Shown piece by piece: positions 1-8,558 of a stretch of 49,191 nt of DNA. The notes under the pieces were generated by a model. That model saw nothing but the letters and a program-made list of their open reading frames with translations. It did not search any database and was not told the origin of the DNA. Position numbers and translations under genes: made by a program. Source of the DNA: Nodosilinea sp. LEGE 06152 (GTDB lineage: Bacteria > Cyanobacteriota > Cyanobacteriia > Phormidesmidales > Phormidesmidaceae). The stretch lies in NCBI RefSeq assembly GCF_015207525.1, contig NZ_JADEWR010000012.1:1-49191 (forward strand). The letters are read 5' to 3'. Position 1 is the first letter of the stretch. Each line of letters starts with the position of its first letter.

Positions 1-535
1 GGGTAGGCTGAGCCGAGGTCGGCTGACGGGGGGCGGTGCGGGCTGCGGCAGCGGTGCGATCGCTGCTGGTGCTGCGGTATAGATAAACCAGATTCAGCTC
101 GCTGAGAGCACCAATCACCTCAGAGAGGGCATCTAGCTGGTCAAACTGCTCTGCGGCCAGCCCGTTGACCGCCTGGCGATAGGCCGCATCCAGGTGGGGC
201 GCTTTCAGCAAATCTTGAGCGGCCGTTGAGGTCACGGCCGGGGCGGTTCCCGCGCGGCGCAGGGTCTGGCCTTTGAGCTTGAGAATCAACCCGTGCTCGG
301 TGCTAGATTTTTCCTGGCTCAGCGTTTCGTAGGCGGGGTTGACCAGCTTGGAGAGAACCTCACTCGCCTGCTGAGCCTCGGCGGCAGAAGCTCCCGACAG
401 GCTGTCGGGGTGTAGCTTGCGAGCAATGGCTAAGTAACGTTTGCGCACGGCTTTAGCATCGGCGCTAATGGGCACCCCCAGCACCGCGTGATGGTCGTCA
501 AAGTCAGCTTGAAACAGCCCTTGATCTGGTTTCAT
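1..535 (-). CDS. J-domain (DnaJ-like) protein, C-terminus cut by the window edge
   Basis: The reverse strand opens with ATG at 535 and stays open to base 1, so about 178 N-terminal residues are visible and the rest lies outside. Residues 13-60 read as a J-domain: a helix rich in K and R (KAVRKRYLAIARKL) is followed by the signature HPD at residues 42-44, which in this family stimulates the ATPase of an Hsp70 (DnaK) partner. After the J-domain comes an uncharacterised part rich in A, S, T and P with no zinc-finger CxxCxGxG repeats in the visible portion, so it is a type III-like J protein rather than classical DnaJ. Which client it serves cannot be told. Confidence 0.8.
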   Translation of the reverse strand, partial: MKPDQGLFQADFDDHHAVLGVPISADAKAVRKRYLAIARKLHPDSLSGASAAEAQQASEVLSKLVNPAYETLSQEKSSTEHGLILKLKGQTLRRAGTAPAVTSTAAQDLLKAPHLDAAYRQAVNGLAAEQFDQLDALSEVIGALSELNLVYLYRSTSSDRTAAAARTAPRQPTSAQPT

Positions 536-679
536 GGTCACCTACCGGAGGGACGGCTTGGGAAATATACGCTTACGGGTGAAATACTTTTCACTCTACC
601 CAGCCAACCTAAGTTTAACCAGCCCCGGCGGTTTTTATTGGCAGAGGTCTGGCTAAACTGCGGAGCGGGAGGACGCAGC

Positions 680-1513
680 CTAGGTCAGCGGCGGCAGCAC
701 CAGGGGTTTAATTTGCCCCAGGGTATGACTCATAGCCTGATGAAGGTGGCCGTTGGTGGCCAGCAGTCGCCCGGCCATAACATCCATCGGGCTACCGTCG
801 TAGGCGGTCACTTTGCCGCCAGCTTCTCGAACCAGAACAATCCCTGCCGCAATATCCCACGGGGCCAGCCCCCGCTCCCAATAGCCATCGAGCCGCCCAC
901 AGGCCACATAGGCTAAGTCAATGGCTGCAGCCCCGCCACGGCGCACGCCCTGGCTCAGATGGGTGAAGTGGCAAAATTCGGCGTAGTTGTTGTCTGGGGT
1001 CTCGCGGCGATCGTAGGCAAACCCTGTGACCAGAAGGCTTTGGTCTAGGCGGTCAGTCGTTGAGACGTGAATGGGGCGGCGGTTAAGGGTAGCCCCCAGC
1101 CCCGTTGCCGCCCGAAACAAGTCGCGATGGACAGGGTCGTAGATCACGCCCAGCACTGGCTCTCCCTCGGCTAGCAGGCCGATGGAAACTGCGCAAAAAG
1201 GGTATTGGTGGGTGTAGTTGGTGGTGCCATCCAGGGGGTCGATCGCCCACAGCAGACTGGCCTCGCGGCCTCTGATTACCCCAGATTCTTCGGCTAAAAT
1301 GCCGTGATCGGCAGGCAGGTGCCGCTCCAGTACCGCCATTACGGCCGCCTCGGCCCCTCGATCGGCCTCGGTAACCAGGTCGCCCGATCGCCCCTTCTCA
1401 TCAATGCTGGTCAGGTTGCCCCAGTGGTGCTGGAGCACGGCTCCGGCGGCCAGGGCAGCTTCGGTGGCGCTGTCGAGCCAGCGCTGCAAGTCAGACTCAG
1501 AGGGCAGGGGCAT
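680..1513 (-). CDS. Inositol monophosphatase family protein (SuhB/CysQ-like)
   Basis: The 277-residue protein has the metal-binding signatures of the Li-sensitive, Mg-dependent phosphatase superfamily: GDLVTEADR near residue 44, GILAEESG near 71, WAIDPLDGTTNY at 89-100, and the C-terminal WDIAAGIVLVREAGG. It should hydrolyse a small phosphomonoester such as inositol-1-phosphate; substrate choice among inositol phosphate, fructose-1,6-bisphosphate and PAP cannot be settled by eye. Length matches the family. The gene is followed upstream by the ferredoxin gene on the same strand with about 50 bases between, so the two may be co-transcribed. Confidence 0.85.
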   Translation of the reverse strand: MPLPSESDLQRWLDSATEAALAAGAVLQHHWGNLTSIDEKGRSGDLVTEADRGAEAAVMAVLERHLPADHGILAEESGVIRGREASLLWAIDPLDGTTNYTHQYPFCAVSIGLLAEGEPVLGVIYDPVHRDLFRAATGLGATLNRRPIHVSTTDRLDQSLLVTGFAYDRRETPDNNYAEFCHFTHLSQGVRRGGAAAIDLAYVACGRLDGYWERGLAPWDIAAGIVLVREAGGKVTAYDGSPMDVMAGRLLATNGHLHQAMSHTLGQIKPLVLPPLT

Positions 1514-1566
1514 GAGGAGATGAATGGAAAAGATTTAGCAAGCGTGAGGGGCGATCGCTCAGACGA

Positions 1567-2043
1567 CTAATCGTCCTCAAGAGGCAAGCCCATGCGCACT
1601 TTGCCTTTGCCAAAATAGCGGCCAAACTGCAGTTCGTACACTTCGTCTTCGTCCTGGGTTTCGGCCTGAATGGCGCTGCGAGGATAGCTGACGCACAGTA
1701 GGGCATAGCCCTGGCGGCGCAGGTCGGGCGAAAGCCCCATGGCTTCGGGTTGGTCGACTTCGCCTTCGAGCAGTCGCACGGCGCAGGTGGTGCAGGCCCC
1801 GTTGCGGCAGGCAAAGGGCAGTTCTACTCCCTGACTTTCGGCCGACTGGAGAATGTAGCGGTCTTCGGGCACCTCTACGGTATAGATACGCCCGGTCTGG
1901 CGATGGTGAACGGTGACGGTGTGGGTGCGAACCATAACCAGTGCAACCCCGTGGGCCACAACCGAGGCTACCCCCGCAACCGGCCACAGTAGCCTGGGGT
2001 CGCGGTGGCGGACAAAGCTGGTCAAGAAGGGTGAGGTTGCCAT
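1567..2043 (-). CDS. 2Fe-2S plant-type ferredoxin with C-terminal extension (FdC2-like)
   Basis: The protein carries the plant-type [2Fe-2S] ligand pattern C79-x4-C84-x2-C87-x29-C117 (residues ACRNGACTTC then LLCVSYP). About 40 residues follow the last cysteine, ending in a conserved-looking YELQFGRYFGKGK segment; a long C-terminal tail of this kind is typical of the FdC2 electron carriers of cyanobacteria and plants rather than photosynthetic PetF. With the ATG at 2043 the protein is 158 residues and starts with a hydrophobic stretch (about 18-38) that could anchor it in a membrane. An ATG at 1935 would remove that stretch and give 123 soluble residues, so the start is uncertain. Confidence 0.75.
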   Translation of the reverse strand: MATSPFLTSFVRHRDPRLLWPVAGVASVVAHGVALVMVRTHTVTVHHRQTGRIYTVEVPEDRYILQSAESQGVELPFACRNGACTTCAVRLLEGEVDQPEAMGLSPDLRRQGYALLCVSYPRSAIQAETQDEDEVYELQFGRYFGKGKVRMGLPLEDD

Positions 2044-2217
2044 GGATGGCGGTGAGTGGATGGCTGGGGGACGATTGGGCTGTGGAGGGGAAACTCGCCT
2101 TTTGATCCTACCCGTTGAGCGGGGGGAGAAGGGTATATTGACTGCAAGAGCGATTATCCTAACGCCTAGGCTTTGCCATTGCCGGGCATCTTTTTTGGGA
2201 GTCTGCCGCTGGGGTTT

Positions 2218-2823
2218 ATGGTACAAATTGACTCAAATTCGCCGCCTCTACCAGCCACCGACACAGCCCAGCCGCTAATTCGCCCGGCCCGGCTGCAGGA
2301 TGTGGAGCGGCTCACCGATGTGCTCACCACTAGCTTTTACGACTGCTCGGGCTGGCGGTACTGGGTGTACCCCTTCATTCGGCTTGGCATTCAAGAAGAC
2401 CTGAAGCAGCGGCTCAAGGCTCAGTCTCCCCGGTATGCCTGTCTGATGGCGATGTCATCGGCTGGAGCTACCCCTGCAGACGGTCCAGCGATCGCAGGCA
2501 CGGTAGAAGCGTCACTGCGCCAGCCCTGGCCCTGGCAGGGCGATCGCCACATCTATATTTCAAACCTGGCGGTGGGGCAGAGCTTTCGGCGTCAGGGCAT
2601 AGCTAGCGCGCTGCTGCAATCGTGTGAACAACTGGCGCAGCAGTGGCGCATCTATGATCTGCGCCTCCACGTTATGGAAGACAACCTAGCGGCTCAGGCG
2701 CTCTACCGCAAAGCCGGATTCGGGGTGTTTCAAACTGAAGATACTCCGGCCTCCTGGATTGGGCTACAGGCCCGTCGGCTGCTGCTGCGCAAGACCATAA
2801 CGCCTCCTGCCCCGTGGCCTTAA
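2218..2823 (+). CDS. GNAT-family N-acetyltransferase
   Basis: Predicted product of 201 residues from the ATG at 2218; an upstream TTG at 2173 in the same frame is less likely. The acetyl-CoA binding motif A is visible as NLAVGQSFRRQGIASALL (residues 116-133, R/Q-x-x-G-x-A core) and motif B as LHVMEDNLAAQALYRKAGF, so this should transfer an acetyl group from acetyl-CoA to an amine. The substrate is not predictable. It faces away from the ferredoxin gene, so the 174 bases between them must hold two divergent promoters. Confidence 0.8.
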   Translation: MVQIDSNSPPLPATDTAQPLIRPARLQDVERLTDVLTTSFYDCSGWRYWVYPFIRLGIQEDLKQRLKAQSPRYACLMAMSSAGATPADGPAIAGTVEASLRQPWPWQGDRHIYISNLAVGQSFRRQGIASALLQSCEQLAQQWRIYDLRLHVMEDNLAAQALYRKAGFGVFQTEDTPASWIGLQARRLLLRKTITPPAPWP

Positions 2824-3046
2824 GTGGCCCAACCGGATCACTTCACACAAACCTTAAACTTTTGGGATAGAAATTTATCCCTCCTTCAGCGTAGCTAAAT
2901 ACTTCTACGGGGGCCAGCCAGCCGTTTACCCTAGAATAAATACCTGAGGCGCTATAGCTCTTGGGTAGCTCATAGGCCGAAGAAAGACCGAGGAAATGGG
3001 CACAGATCGTGGCTGGTCGAGCCGTTGTCGCTATGATGTGGCGGGG

Positions 3047-3628
3047 ATGATCTCTAATTTTGAGCAGAATAGTTCAGGCCCAGGCCCCGGAAACTCCCTA
3101 CGTTCTCCCGGCTTGTTTGCTGGCACACCTCAGCCCGCTCGCCCCCCAATCGTGAACCCAGTGAGCGGTCTTTCCAATCCATTTTTTGAATCTAATCTGC
3201 TGCTGTCAGAAGACGATGACATCTTGGCCAGAATTCGAGGTGGTGAACTGTGGGTTGTCAACAGCCGCCGCCGCAACGGGCTGATTATCCACAAGGAGTT
3301 TTACACCGAGTTTGCCGGCCCTGGTGCCGCCGTTGGTGGGGGGCTCGATGCTGACTGTCGAGCGGTGATACCCCTCGGTAGCCTGTCGCTGATTTCGCCT
3401 GAGTCAGCCGAAGCCCAGCAAAAAGCCCTCAAAATTCGCCTGCAGTGGGTGCGGCTCACCCAAAACTTCACCGATAAGCCTGTGCCCCTCGATCGCGCCC
3501 AGCTCATCCTAGAGCAGTTTAAGAGCTACTTTGACCAAAGCATTGTTGACAAAGTGCCTGACGAAGCCTTTGCTCTGCTGGTGGGGGTGCTGCCCTACAC
3601 GGTGCGGCGAGCTAGGGCGCTGGTGTAG
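3047..3628 (+). CDS. Conserved hypothetical protein, function unknown
   Basis: The reading frame is open from ATG 2996; I prefer ATG 3047, preceded by GCGGGG, giving 193 residues, but 2996 (210 residues, preceded by GAGGAA) is possible. The first 50 residues are rich in P, G and S and probably disordered. The rest (from about SNPFFESNLLLSEDD) looks folded, with a C-terminal helical part ending in VLPYTVRRARAL. No catalytic motif, membrane segment or signal peptide is visible. I do not recognise the family. Confidence 0.6.
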   Translation: MISNFEQNSSGPGPGNSLRSPGLFAGTPQPARPPIVNPVSGLSNPFFESNLLLSEDDDILARIRGGELWVVNSRRRNGLIIHKEFYTEFAGPGAAVGGGLDADCRAVIPLGSLSLISPESAEAQQKALKIRLQWVRLTQNFTDKPVPLDRAQLILEQFKSYFDQSIVDKVPDEAFALLVGVLPYTVRRARALV

Positions 3629-3639
3629 CTTCGACTACG

Positions 3640-3717
3640 CTCGGCTACCGGGGATCTCCTCTGGGCTCAGCTACCGGGCGGCTCCTCTGCGTTCAGCTAC
3701 CGGGCGACTTCTGCCTA
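3640..3717. repeat. Three imperfect 26-bp tandem repeats at the hisC 3' end
   Basis: Three 26-base units starting at 3640, 3666 and 3692 share the core CAGCTACCGGGCGRCTYCT. They are preceded by CTTCGACTACGCTCGG, which resembles a widely dispersed cyanobacterial repeat (compare CTTCGACTTCGCTCAGG near 24701). The last unit runs into the stop codon of the reverse-strand hisC gene, so the repeat supplies the final bases of that gene. They fill the gap between two convergent genes, and no T-rich terminator is seen. Confidence 0.65.
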
Positions 3718-4839
3718 AACCTGCTGTAGGTGAGCCAGGGTGCGCTGATTTTCTTCTGGTGTGCCGATGGTGATCCTCAAGCCTCCGCCTGTGTGGCGTA
3801 CCAGGGTTCCCTGCACCCGCAGGCGGTTGAACCAGCGTTCTAGTTCGGTCTTCAAGGGCTGCTCAGGCTGAGCTGGGGGTCGCCCGTAGAGAAAATTGGC
3901 GTCACTGGGCCACAGGCGCAAGGGGGTATTTTGGGCGATCGCGCTGGCTAGCTCTCGGCGCTGCTGCTGAATTTCAGTCACTACCGCCAGCAATTCCTGG
4001 CGGTGAGCCAGGGCGAGCTGGGCGGCCGCCTGGGTCAGGCTGGGTAGGTTGTAGGGCAGGCGCACTTTTTCGAGCGCCTGGGCGAGGGCTGGATTGGCCA
4101 CGGCATACCCTACCCGATACGCGGCTAGGCGAAAGGCCTTTGAGAACGTTCGCATAACTACCCAGTTGGGGCGGGTCAGAACGTTGGCTACCGTGGTCTG
4201 CTGGCTAAACTCAAAGTAAGCTTCGTCCACTACCACTAAGATGTCTGACGGCAGAGCCTCTAGCCAGGCGACCTCGGCGGCTGTGAGGGCGTTGCCGGTA
4301 GGTGAGTTGGGGTGCACCATAAACACCACCCGCACAGGAGGGGTCTGGGGATGGCCAATCGCCTGCTGCGCTGCTGACAGATCGACCTCAAAGGTGTCTT
4401 CACTGCGGCCTACCGTGATCACCGGAATGCCCAGGGTGCGGGCCAGAATGCCATACATCGAAAAGGTGGGGTCGGCCACCAGCACCGAGCCTGCGCCGCC
4501 TAGGCAGGTAGCAATCAGCAGCGATCGAATTAGCTCATCGGAGCCGTTGCCAACGGAGATATGGTCGGCGCTGAAGCTTGCTCCGGCTGCGGTTTCGGTA
4601 ACGTACTGGGCGATCGCCTCTTTCAGCGCCCCATGCCCACCATCGGGGTAGCGATTGGCGGCAATATCGTTGTGCAGCTGCCAGGCCAGCTTTTCCTTCA
4701 GCGCCTTGGGCAGGTCGTAGGGGCACTCGTTGGTATCGAGAATATCCAGAGCAGCAGGGGATGGATCGTCGGCTGACTCAACATGAGGGGTATAGGCCGC
4801 CAGTTGAACTACCGCCGATCGCAGAAAGGGCAAAGACAT
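3715..4839 (-). CDS. hisC: Histidinol-phosphate aminotransferase
   Basis: The 374-residue product is a fold-type I PLP aminotransferase of the HisC type: an N-terminal LDTNECPYDLP substrate loop, NRYPDGG near residue 62, SVGNGSDELI near 96, HPNSPTG at 176-182, VVDEAYFEF near 203, and the PLP lysine in TFSKAFRLAAYRVGY (K234). It converts imidazole-acetol phosphate plus glutamate to histidinol phosphate in histidine synthesis. No other his gene is adjacent, as is common in cyanobacteria. The C-terminus overlaps the tandem repeat at 3640-3717. Confidence 0.9.
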   Translation of the reverse strand: MSLPFLRSAVVQLAAYTPHVESADDPSPAALDILDTNECPYDLPKALKEKLAWQLHNDIAANRYPDGGHGALKEAIAQYVTETAAGASFSADHISVGNGSDELIRSLLIATCLGGAGSVLVADPTFSMYGILARTLGIPVITVGRSEDTFEVDLSAAQQAIGHPQTPPVRVVFMVHPNSPTGNALTAAEVAWLEALPSDILVVVDEAYFEFSQQTTVANVLTRPNWVVMRTFSKAFRLAAYRVGYAVANPALAQALEKVRLPYNLPSLTQAAAQLALAHRQELLAVVTEIQQQRRELASAIAQNTPLRLWPSDANFLYGRPPAQPEQPLKTELERWFNRLRVQGTLVRHTGGGLRITIGTPEENQRTLAHLQQV

Positions 4840-5041
4840 GGAGAATGCAAGTGCAGTAACCCCACCATTATTGCAGAGCCCGTAGGGCGGTCAGGGGGCT
4901 GGGCATTAGCGGTATACTTTTGCCAGCTTGACTTCCCCCAGTATTGTTTAATCTGGCGCTTTTGATCTGGGGGAGTACACTGAGAGGGTAAGTACTTAAC
5001 CCCTAACCGCTGCAAAATCAAGGCCAGAACCGCGGACCACC

Positions 5042-6124
5042 ATGCTAGACGCACTAATCGTATTCTCATTCATCCTGGCCGGGGCGGGCATTGGGTTCTA
5101 CAGCATTGACCTGCTGCCCGAGCCCATTTTGCAGCAGGTAACAAATATTGAGGCCCTGGGCACAGTAACCGCTGTATTTGGCGGGCTAATTGGCACTGGG
5201 CTGGGTCTGGTTATGCAGACCAGCTACCGTCGTCTGGAGCGCCAGATCAAAGAGCTGCCGCCCGATCGCATTCTTACTCGCGCCGTGGGCCTGGTGCTGG
5301 GTCTGCTGATCGCCAACCTGATGCTGGCTCCGTTGTTTTTGCTGCCGATTCCGGCTGAGTTTGGCTTTATCAAACCAATGACGGCGGTGCTGGGCAGCGT
5401 GCTGTTTGCGGTGTCGGGCATGAATTTGGCCGATACCCACGGGCGATCGCTGCTGCGCCTGATCAGCCCCAGCACTTTAGAGTCTACGCTGGTGGCCGAG
5501 GGCACCCTCAAGCCCAGCAAAACCAAGGTGCTCGACACCAGCTGCATTATCGATGGCCGTATTGAAGGCCTGCTGGGCACGGGCTTTTTAGAAGGGCAGC
5601 TGCTGGTGCCGCAGTTTGTGCTGCAAGAGCTACAGCAGGTTGCCGACGCCAGCAACGACCAAAAGCGCGATCGCGGCCGCCGTGGCCTCGACGTGCTCAA
5701 CCGCATTCGTGAAACCTACCCCAACCGACTGCTGATCAACTCCGTCGACTACGACGACATCCCCACCGTCGACGCCAAGCTGGTGAAGCTTGCCCAGGAG
5801 CTCAACGCCATGCTGCTCACCAACGACTACAACCTCAACAAAGTTGCCAGCTTTCAAGACGTTGAGGTGCTCAATATCAATGATCTGGCCCAGGCCATTC
5901 GCCCGGCCTACCTGCCCGGCGACGACATCGACCTGAAGATTCTCAAGGAGGGCAAAGAACCCTCCCAAGGCGTCGGCTACCTCAACGACGGCACCATGGT
6001 AGTGGTTGAAGAAGGCCGCGACTACATTGGCGAAGAACTAGAGGTCGTCGTCACCGGGTCGCTGCAAACCTCCGCCGGACGCATGATCTTTGCCCGCCCC
6101 AAAACATCTATGGTGGCTTCCTAA
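5042..6124 (+). CDS. Membrane-anchored PIN/TRAM domain protein (YacL-like)
   Basis: The N-terminal 130 residues hold about four hydrophobic segments (near 4-21, 39-58, 81-101 and 110-130). A PIN nuclease domain follows, beginning KVLDTSCIIDGRIEG and containing LLTNDYNLNKVA. A C-terminal TRAM-like RNA-binding domain (about 295-355) contains GVGYLNDGTMVVVEEGRDYIGEE. The same order, TM-PIN-TRAM, is found in Bacillus YacL-type proteins. The acidic PIN residues (D of LDTS, D of TNDYN) are present, so ribonuclease activity is plausible but its target is unknown. ATG 5042 is chosen because the first membrane helix begins immediately after it. Confidence 0.85.
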   Translation: MLDALIVFSFILAGAGIGFYSIDLLPEPILQQVTNIEALGTVTAVFGGLIGTGLGLVMQTSYRRLERQIKELPPDRILTRAVGLVLGLLIANLMLAPLFLLPIPAEFGFIKPMTAVLGSVLFAVSGMNLADTHGRSLLRLISPSTLESTLVAEGTLKPSKTKVLDTSCIIDGRIEGLLGTGFLEGQLLVPQFVLQELQQVADASNDQKRDRGRRGLDVLNRIRETYPNRLLINSVDYDDIPTVDAKLVKLAQELNAMLLTNDYNLNKVASFQDVEVLNINDLAQAIRPAYLPGDDIDLKILKEGKEPSQGVGYLNDGTMVVVEEGRDYIGEELEVVVTGSLQTSAGRMIFARPKTSMVAS

Positions 6125-6194
6125 GGGGGCGTAAGTGGGATTGAGTCTGGCTAGCGGCTCTTTTCTGCGCAGGCAAATTTGATAGGTTAGGAGC

Positions 6195-6461
6195 ATGCCC
6201 ACTATGAATATAGAACAGGTCGTAGCTGAGAAATTCAAGGTTCTAGGGCCTAACCAGCAGCAGGATGTTTTAGCGTTTATTGAACTGCTGCAGAGTCAGG
6301 TTATTGCTCTACCAACCTCGGGCGAACTGCGACAAGCAGATGCCATTATTGCTCGTGGTATCGCTCGTGCTCAAGGTATTGTCCCCCAAACTCCAGAGTT
6401 GATTTGGCAACGTTTCGACGCTATTCGTCAGCGCCTTGCCAACCATAGTGCTTCTCAATAG
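6195..6461 (+). CDS. Putative antitoxin of a PIN toxin-antitoxin pair
   Basis: This 88-residue protein begins MPTMNIEQVVAEKFKVLGPN and has the amphipathic helix QQQDVLAFIELLQSQ seen in DUF2281-type antitoxins that precede PIN toxins. Its stop codon lies inside the first unit of the 30-bp tandem repeat at 6448-6566. The following toxin gene is in the same frame, with a 114-base gap that would shrink to 24 bases with a single repeat unit. The role is inferred from position and helix pattern; no DNA-binding motif is obvious by eye. Confidence 0.65.
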   Translation: MPTMNIEQVVAEKFKVLGPNQQQDVLAFIELLQSQVIALPTSGELRQADAIIARGIARAQGIVPQTPELIWQRFDAIRQRLANHSASQ

Positions 6462-6566
6462 GGAAGGAGAAGCGAGAGTGCTTCTCAATAGGGAAGGAGA
6501 AGCGAGAGTGCTTCTCAATAGGGAAGGAGAAGCGAGAGTGCTTCTCAATAGGGAAGGAGAAGCGAG
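6448..6566. repeat. 30-bp tandem repeat, four copies, between antitoxin and toxin
   Basis: Units start at 6448, 6478, 6508 and 6538. The first three are identical; the fourth matches over 29 bases and then diverges. Each unit holds GTGCTTCTCAATAG followed by GGAAGGAGAAGCGAGA: a GTG, an in-frame TAG for the antitoxin frame, and a strong Shine-Dalgarno-like GGAGAAG. The real toxin start, GTGCTTAAA at 6576, resembles the start of the unit. Because 30 is a multiple of three, copy-number change keeps both genes in one frame and adds or removes only stop codons and ribosome-binding sequence. Confidence 0.9.
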
Positions 6567-6575
6567 GCGAGATCA

Positions 6576-6998
6576 GTGCTTAAAGTTATTATCGATACCT
6601 CGGTTTTTGTCGCAGGTATTCTCAGCCGCAGCTTTGAATCAAGCTCCTTTCAGCTTCTAGAAATTTGGAAAAAAGGAGGATTCACGCTTGTTATCTCCCC
6701 TCAGCTACTCAGAGAATTAGTCGTGGTACTGTTGCGTCGAGGTGTTTCGGAAACTGATCTAGAGGACTTTATTGAAATAATTAGTCTGGTTGCGCTTCAC
6801 ATTCCAGGCGCTTACGAAACAGCTATGCTTGACGATGTTGATCCAGACGATAATAAATTTCTTGCCGCTGCCTATGAGGCAAAAGCAGACTTTCTAATTT
6901 CTCTTGACCGTGATCTGCTCAACCTTAAGTTTTTCTACGGTACCCAAATTGTTACTCCAGCCGCTTTCCTAGACTTTCTGGCTAATGGACGGCCTTAG
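6576..6998 (+). CDS. PIN-domain toxin (putative ribonuclease, COG1569-like)
   Basis: The 140-residue protein starts at GTG 6576 and reads MLKVIIDTSVFVAGI, the first PIN strand with catalytic D7. Further acidic residues sit at E47 (SPQLLRELV), D91/D92 (DPDDNKFLAAAYEA) and D111/D113 (LISLDRDLL), the set needed for a Mg-dependent RNase. Such proteins are usually the toxin of a pair whose antitoxin lies just upstream, as here. Base composition is more AT-rich than neighbouring housekeeping genes, suggesting acquisition. Cellular target unknown. Confidence 0.8.
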   Translation: MLKVIIDTSVFVAGILSRSFESSSFQLLEIWKKGGFTLVISPQLLRELVVVLLRRGVSETDLEDFIEIISLVALHIPGAYETAMLDDVDPDDNKFLAAAYEAKADFLISLDRDLLNLKFFYGTQIVTPAAFLDFLANGRP

Positions 6999-7090
6999 AG
7001 AGGCTCAATGTAGCTAGAAACCGACATTGTGCAAAAAAAACATAGCCCAACGATGGGGTACGATCAGCATCGGCTTTTACTAACGCTGCC

Positions 7091-8440
7091 ATGACTGCCC
7101 GCATTGAGCTGACCGACGCTGCCCCACACCAAACCATGACTTTGGAGTTTCCGAGTGATGGGGTGGCGCTGACGGGCCGAGTGCGGGTGCCGGGGGATAA
7201 ATCAATCTCGCACCGATCGCTGATGTTGGGCGCGATCGCCAGTGGCGAAACCCGAATTCAGGGCCTGCTGCTGGGTGAAGACCCGCGCAGTACCGCCGCC
7301 TGTTTTCAGGCTATGGGGGTCACCATGTCCTCCTTAGAAGACGAGTGGGTAACCGTGCAGGGGGTTGGCCTGGGCAACCTGCAAGAACCCGTAGACGTGC
7401 TCAACGCGGGCAATTCGGGCACCACCCTGCGGCTGATGCTGGGTCTGTTGGCATCGCACCCCGATCGCTACTTTGCGGTCACTGGCGACGGCTCGCTACG
7501 ATCGCGCCCTATGGATCGCGTGATTAAGCCTCTGGCCCAAATGGGTGCCGAGATTTGGGGCAGGCAGAACAATCGTCTTGCCCCCCTAGCGGTGCGGGGA
7601 CAGTCGCTCAAACCCATTCACTACCACTCTCCCGTCGCCTCCGCCCAGGTAAAATCCTGCATTCTCCTAGCGGGGCTGATGACCGAGGGCAGCACCACCG
7701 TCACCGAACCCAGTCTGTCGCGCGACCACAGCGAGCGCATGCTGCGGGCTTTCGGGGCCGATATTTCGGTAGACCCTGATACCTGCAGCGTCACGGTACA
7801 TGGCCCCGCCACCCTCACCGGGCAGACCGTCGTAGTACCTGGCGACATCAGCTCGGCGGCCTTTTGGCTGGTAGCCGGGGCCATTACCCCCGGTGCTGAC
7901 CTGGTAGTTGAGAACGTGGGCATCAACCCCACCCGCACCGGCATTCTCGATGCTTTACAGGCCATGGAGGCCGATATCACCCTTGAAAATCTGCGCGAGG
8001 TGACTGGGGAACCCGTGGCCGACCTGCGGGTGCGCCACAGCCGCCTCAAGGCTGCCAGCTTTAGCGGTGACCTGATTCCCCGCATGATTGATGAAATTCC
8101 GGTGTTGGCGGTGGCGGCCCTGTTTGCCGAGGGCACCACGACCATCGCCGATGCGGCAGAACTGCGGGTCAAGGAGTGCGATCGCATCGCGGTTATGGCC
8201 AGTCAGCTCACCCAAATGGGTGCCCGCATCGAAGAACACCCCGACGGGTTCACAATTCATGGCGGCACCCCCCTCACCGGAACCATCGTAGATAGCTACA
8301 ATGATCATCGGGTTGCCATGAGCCTGGCGATCGCCGCCCTGCGCACCAAGGGCACCCTTCAGATTCAGCGGGCCGAAGCGGCAGCGGTTTCCTATCCTGG
8401 TTTTGGGGCTACCCTGGCGCAGCTCTGCGGTTTGGGCTAA
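7091..8440 (+). CDS. aroA: 3-phosphoshikimate 1-carboxyvinyltransferase (EPSP synthase)
   Basis: The 449-residue enzyme shows [20 protein letters not shown] (catalytic K37), [54 protein letters not shown], and the C-terminal [16 protein letters not shown]. It transfers the enolpyruvyl group of PEP to shikimate-3-phosphate in aromatic amino acid synthesis. The GDKSISHRS and SRDHSERML wording is closer to the class II enzymes than to the E. coli type. Start ATG 7091 is taken; a later ATG at 7136 would also keep the whole fold. It is a stand-alone gene. Confidence 0.95.
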   Translation: MTARIELTDAAPHQTMTLEFPSDGVALTGRVRVPGDKSISHRSLMLGAIASGETRIQGLLLGEDPRSTAACFQAMGVTMSSLEDEWVTVQGVGLGNLQEPVDVLNAGNSGTTLRLMLGLLASHPDRYFAVTGDGSLRSRPMDRVIKPLAQMGAEIWGRQNNRLAPLAVRGQSLKPIHYHSPVASAQVKSCILLAGLMTEGSTTVTEPSLSRDHSERMLRAFGADISVDPDTCSVTVHGPATLTGQTVVVPGDISSAAFWLVAGAITPGADLVVENVGINPTRTGILDALQAMEADITLENLREVTGEPVADLRVRHSRLKAASFSGDLIPRMIDEIPVLAVAALFAEGTTTIADAAELRVKECDRIAVMASQLTQMGARIEEHPDGFTIHGGTPLTGTIVDSYNDHRVAMSLAIAALRTKGTLQIQRAEAAAVSYPGFGATLAQLCGLG

Positions 8441-8558
8441 TTCATCCCCAAACCATGACTTAAGCCATGACCTTGGGCACACTCTAACCAAGCCTAGAGG
8501 CTCAGCCCCCGAGAACCAGCCCCGGCGGCTAGCTCAGAGGTTCGACGTTTAATAAGTT

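Noticed and set aside
6448..6566. Could the 30-bp direct repeats be a CRISPR array?
   Set aside because: Units are head-to-tail without any spacers, and no cas genes are near; a simple tandem repeat fits better.
8525..8552. GGCTAGCTCAGAGGTTCGA looks like the D-arm/T-arm words of a tRNA
   Set aside because: The sequence is far too short to hold a cloverleaf, no acceptor stem pairs, and no anticodon stem is present.
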